In this document: positions 62,111 through 64,000 of the stretch, piece by piece | Numbering within the stretch: the first letter of the stretch is position 1 | Layout of the letters: each line of letters begins with the position of its first letter | DNA from: an uncultured Flavobacteriales bacterium | Lineage (GTDB): Bacteria; Bacteroidota; Bacteroidia; Flavobacteriales_D; Crocinitomicaceae | DNA length: 64,000 nucleotides | Assembly (NCBI GenBank): GCA_905480145.1 | Contig: CAJQPA010000008.1 | Span: 94,015 to 158,014 of the forward strand | Direction: 5' to 3' | Notes under the pieces: model-generated | The model's input: the letters and a program-made list of their open reading frames with translations, nothing else | Database searches by the model: none | What the model was told of the DNA's origin: nothing | Made by a program: the position numbers and the translations under genes

Positions 62111-64000
62111 ATGGTAAAACAATTTCACTTCGCAATAGTTCTCGTATCATTATTAATATCCAATTCTTTGTCAGCGCAAAAGTTTGGTTTTGCTGAAGTA
62201 CTAAAGAATCAACCGGACAGAATTACTACTTTTTGCATTCCGAAGAATAGCCAGAACGAGAAAGCCCTGTACTTGAATTCCATTAAGGTAAAATATGAAG
62301 TCAACAATCTTCTTTTCATCTCAGCAACGCCACTTTGGGTGAATGACGCTTTGAATAACGGAGAAATAAGTGATTTTTATTTTGAATTTGCACCACCTAC
62401 TTTATTAGACGATACAACTAGAGCAACTCATTTTGTAGATGAAGTACACTCAGGATCAGGAGGTTTAGAATCTTCATATACCGGAAAAGATGTCATCTAT
62501 GGTTTTGTAGATACAGGCCTTGAATATTTGCATCCCGATTTTCAAGATTCTAATGGGAATACGCGTGTGATGAGATATTGGGACCAAACCATGCCAGACA
62601 ATGCAAGTTCTCCTGCTCCATACGGTTATGGTTTTGCGTGGGATAGCACATCAATTAACAACCTCACCATTACAAGTACAGATGATGGCGGTCATGGGAC
62701 TCAGGTTACAGGACATGGAGCTGGAAATGGTTTGGCGAATGGCTCTAACAAAGGAATGGCTCCTGATGCAAACATCATTGTGGTACAAACCGATTTCACA
62801 AGACCCAATTGGACACTAACAGTAGCAGATGCCGTAGATTATATATTCAAAGTTGCAGACTCATATGGAATGCCGGCTGTTGTGAACATTAGCGCTGGGA
62901 CATACTTAGGAAGTCATGATGGTAATGATCCTGCTGCAGAAGCGATAGAAATGATGTTAGATGAAAAACCAGGGAGAATCGTTGTTTGTGCGGCCGGTAA
63001 TTCTGGAAACTTGGAGGCTTATCATGTTGCCAATGAAGTGACTGCAGACACCAACTGGATTACGCAAGTCGTTAACCCCGGATCAGTGTTTGGACCGAAT
63101 ACAATTTATTTTGATTTGTGGACTGAAATGTCTGATGCATCCTGGGATTACTCAATTTCTGTAGATCGGCCTGCTTTTGATTGGTCAGAAGCAGGAACAA
63201 CTATTTTTCGAGGAGCTATAGATAATATAGGAACTCCAGTTTTCGACACTATTCGAAATGGTAATAACGATATATTAGCGGTAGCCGGTATTTACACAGA
63301 ACAAATAGGGAATAGTTATAGAATGCAATTACTAATTACAGATGCCGACTCTTTACCTTGGCCGCCCTACTATTATAGCTTTAACACTACTGGAAGCGGT
63401 AGATTCGATTTATGGAGCTGCTACGAAATAGGATATAATGATATAATATTGGCTGATACTGTTGCTCCTGCTCCATGGTCAAACCACCCTAAGGCAAATA
63501 AAATGATATTGCCTGACTCTAGTCAATCCATCGTCTCCTCTTGGGCTTGCTCTGAAAAGGTAGTGACCGTTGGTAATTTCAAAAACAGATGGAGTTATGA
63601 AGACATGAATGGAAATAATTATTCGAGTACAGGTACTGTTGCGGGACAAATGAGCCCTAACTCTAGCAAAGGACCGAATCGTCACAACGTGATCAAACCT
63701 GATGTATTGGCCGCCGGCGATGTTACCTTAGCTGCAGCTCCTTTATCTTATTTGGGCAATCCCGCGAACAATGCAGCTATTGACTCAGGTGGATGGCATG
63801 TTAGAGGCGGTGGAACATCAATGTCATCTCCTGTTGTGGGTGGAATTGCAGCTTTATACATAGAAAGATGCAACCAAGCAACTTATCAAGCTTTTTTAAC
63901 GGATATCAAAGCGACCGCATTCGAAGATGGATTCACGGGTACTATTCCGAATACTGCAGACGGGTATGGAAAGATTTATGCTTTAAATACCTTATTAGAA
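62111..64000 (+). CDS. S8 family serine peptidase, 3' end beyond the window
   Basis: The visible 630 residues form one open frame from ATG 62111 to the right edge. A signal peptide (ending NSLSAQ, about 23) and a short N-terminal region precede the protease domain. Triad residues are D134 (GFVDTGLEYLHPDF), H195 (GGHGTQVTGHGAGNG) and S570 (GGGTSMSSPVVGG), with Asn in CAAGNSGN. A beta-rich insertion between the Asn and Ser regions (about 310-480) is typical of large S8 peptidases in Bacteroidota. The missing C-terminus probably carries a T9SS sorting domain or repeats, which cannot be checked. It is divergent from the S8 peptidase ending at 61990. Confidence 0.93.
   Translation, partial: MVKQFHFAIVLVSLLISNSLSAQKFGFAEVLKNQPDRITTFCIPKNSQNEKALYLNSIKVKYEVNNLLFISATPLWVNDALNNGEISDFYFEFAPPTLLDDTTRATHFVDEVHSGSGGLESSYTGKDVIYGFVDTGLEYLHPDFQDSNGNTRVMRYWDQTMPDNASSPAPYGYGFAWDSTSINNLTITSTDDGGHGTQVTGHGAGNGLANGSNKGMAPDANIIVVQTDFTRPNWTLTVADAVDYIFKVADSYGMPAVVNISAGTYLGSHDGNDPAAEAIEMMLDEKPGRIVVCAAGNSGNLEAYHVANEVTADTNWITQVVNPGSVFGPNTIYFDLWTEMSDASWDYSISVDRPAFDWSEAGTTIFRGAIDNIGTPVFDTIRNGNNDILAVAGIYTEQIGNSYRMQLLITDADSLPWPPYYYSFNTTGSGRFDLWSCYEIGYNDIILADTVAPAPWSNHPKANKMILPDSSQSIVSSWACSEKVVTVGNFKNRWSYEDMNGNNYSSTGTVAGQMSPNSSKGPNRHNVIKPDVLAAGDVTLAAAPLSYLGNPANNAAIDSGGWHVRGGGTSMSSPVVGGIAALYIERCNQATYQAFLTDIKATAFEDGFTGTIPNTADGYGKIYALNTLLE

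Noticed and set aside
1..64000. tRNA, rRNA, CRISPR array, insertion sequence or prophage
   Set aside because: Reading both strands showed no cloverleaf candidates, no regular direct-repeat arrays, no transposase or integrase frames, and no gene-free stretch above 300 bases.

Overview
This is a low-GC window from a Bacteroidota chromosome, most likely a marine or aquatic member of the Flavobacteriales; placement near Crocinitomicaceae-type bacteria is only an impression. The main evidence is type IX secretion (T9SS) C-terminal sorting domains on several secreted proteins, families largely restricted to Bacteroidota (DUF6089/PorG-like barrel, DUF3078, DUF4421, DUF5362, DUF5684), a DnaE polymerase with a fused N-terminal exonuclease, and recurrent -7 boxes of the Bacteroidota type (TAnnTTTG) without clear Shine-Dalgarno sequences. 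The window is almost entirely coding. No gene-free stretch exceeds 300 bases, and I saw no rRNA, tRNA, CRISPR array, insertion sequence or prophage. The first and last genes are cut by the window edges.

Layout. 1-9.95 kb: a truncated YdjM-like membrane protein, a BioF2-like acyltransferase, a cytochrome P450 behind a RhlE-type helicase, a rhodanese lipoprotein, two small lipoproteins behind pyrD and an HMG-CoA lyase-like gene, and a PorG-like barrel. 10-11.4 kb: an ECF sigma factor followed by a single-pass membrane protein whose C-terminus resembles the last domain of GldM. 11.7-17.1 kb: the most interesting region, a secreted copper-related locus. One strand carries a T9SS protein and two overlapping cupredoxin/multicopper-oxidase genes that appear to share one set of copper ligands. 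The other strand carries a methyltransferase, a T9SS-tagged MbnP and a di-heme MbnH/cytochrome c peroxidase. 18.2-31 kb: two divergent envelope operons, amidase-mlaD-two FeS proteins-small protein on the minus strand, and lptD-yqgE-rarA-lauroyl acyltransferase-Ycf48-like-HD hydrolase-ROK kinase on the plus strand.

31-34.3 kb: small secreted proteins, mnmA, and an XRE regulator whose likely operator words recur upstream of mnmA, of the regulator and of a small ORF. 34.4-38 kb: a tight ettA-VF530-pepD-DUF3820 operon. 38-41.2 kb: small membrane proteins, a lipoprotein and a superfamily 2 helicase. 41.4-47.4 kb: trxB, pcm, and a carboxyltransferase-GNAT-M13 peptidase operon. 47.4-64 kb: a 50-residue small protein, a VWA membrane protein, a DUF3078 barrel, a thiolase, a GH92 alpha-mannosidase, dnaE, an NTF2-like protein and two divergent S8 peptidases.

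Regulation visible in sequence. Many transcription-unit starts carry TAnnTTTG. Two of these also have a TTG/TTTG element exactly 19 bp upstream (trxB and the SF2 helicase, divergent from each other). At five genes the box ends only 3-4 nt before the start codon, suggesting leaderless mRNAs. Eight hairpin terminators are listed.
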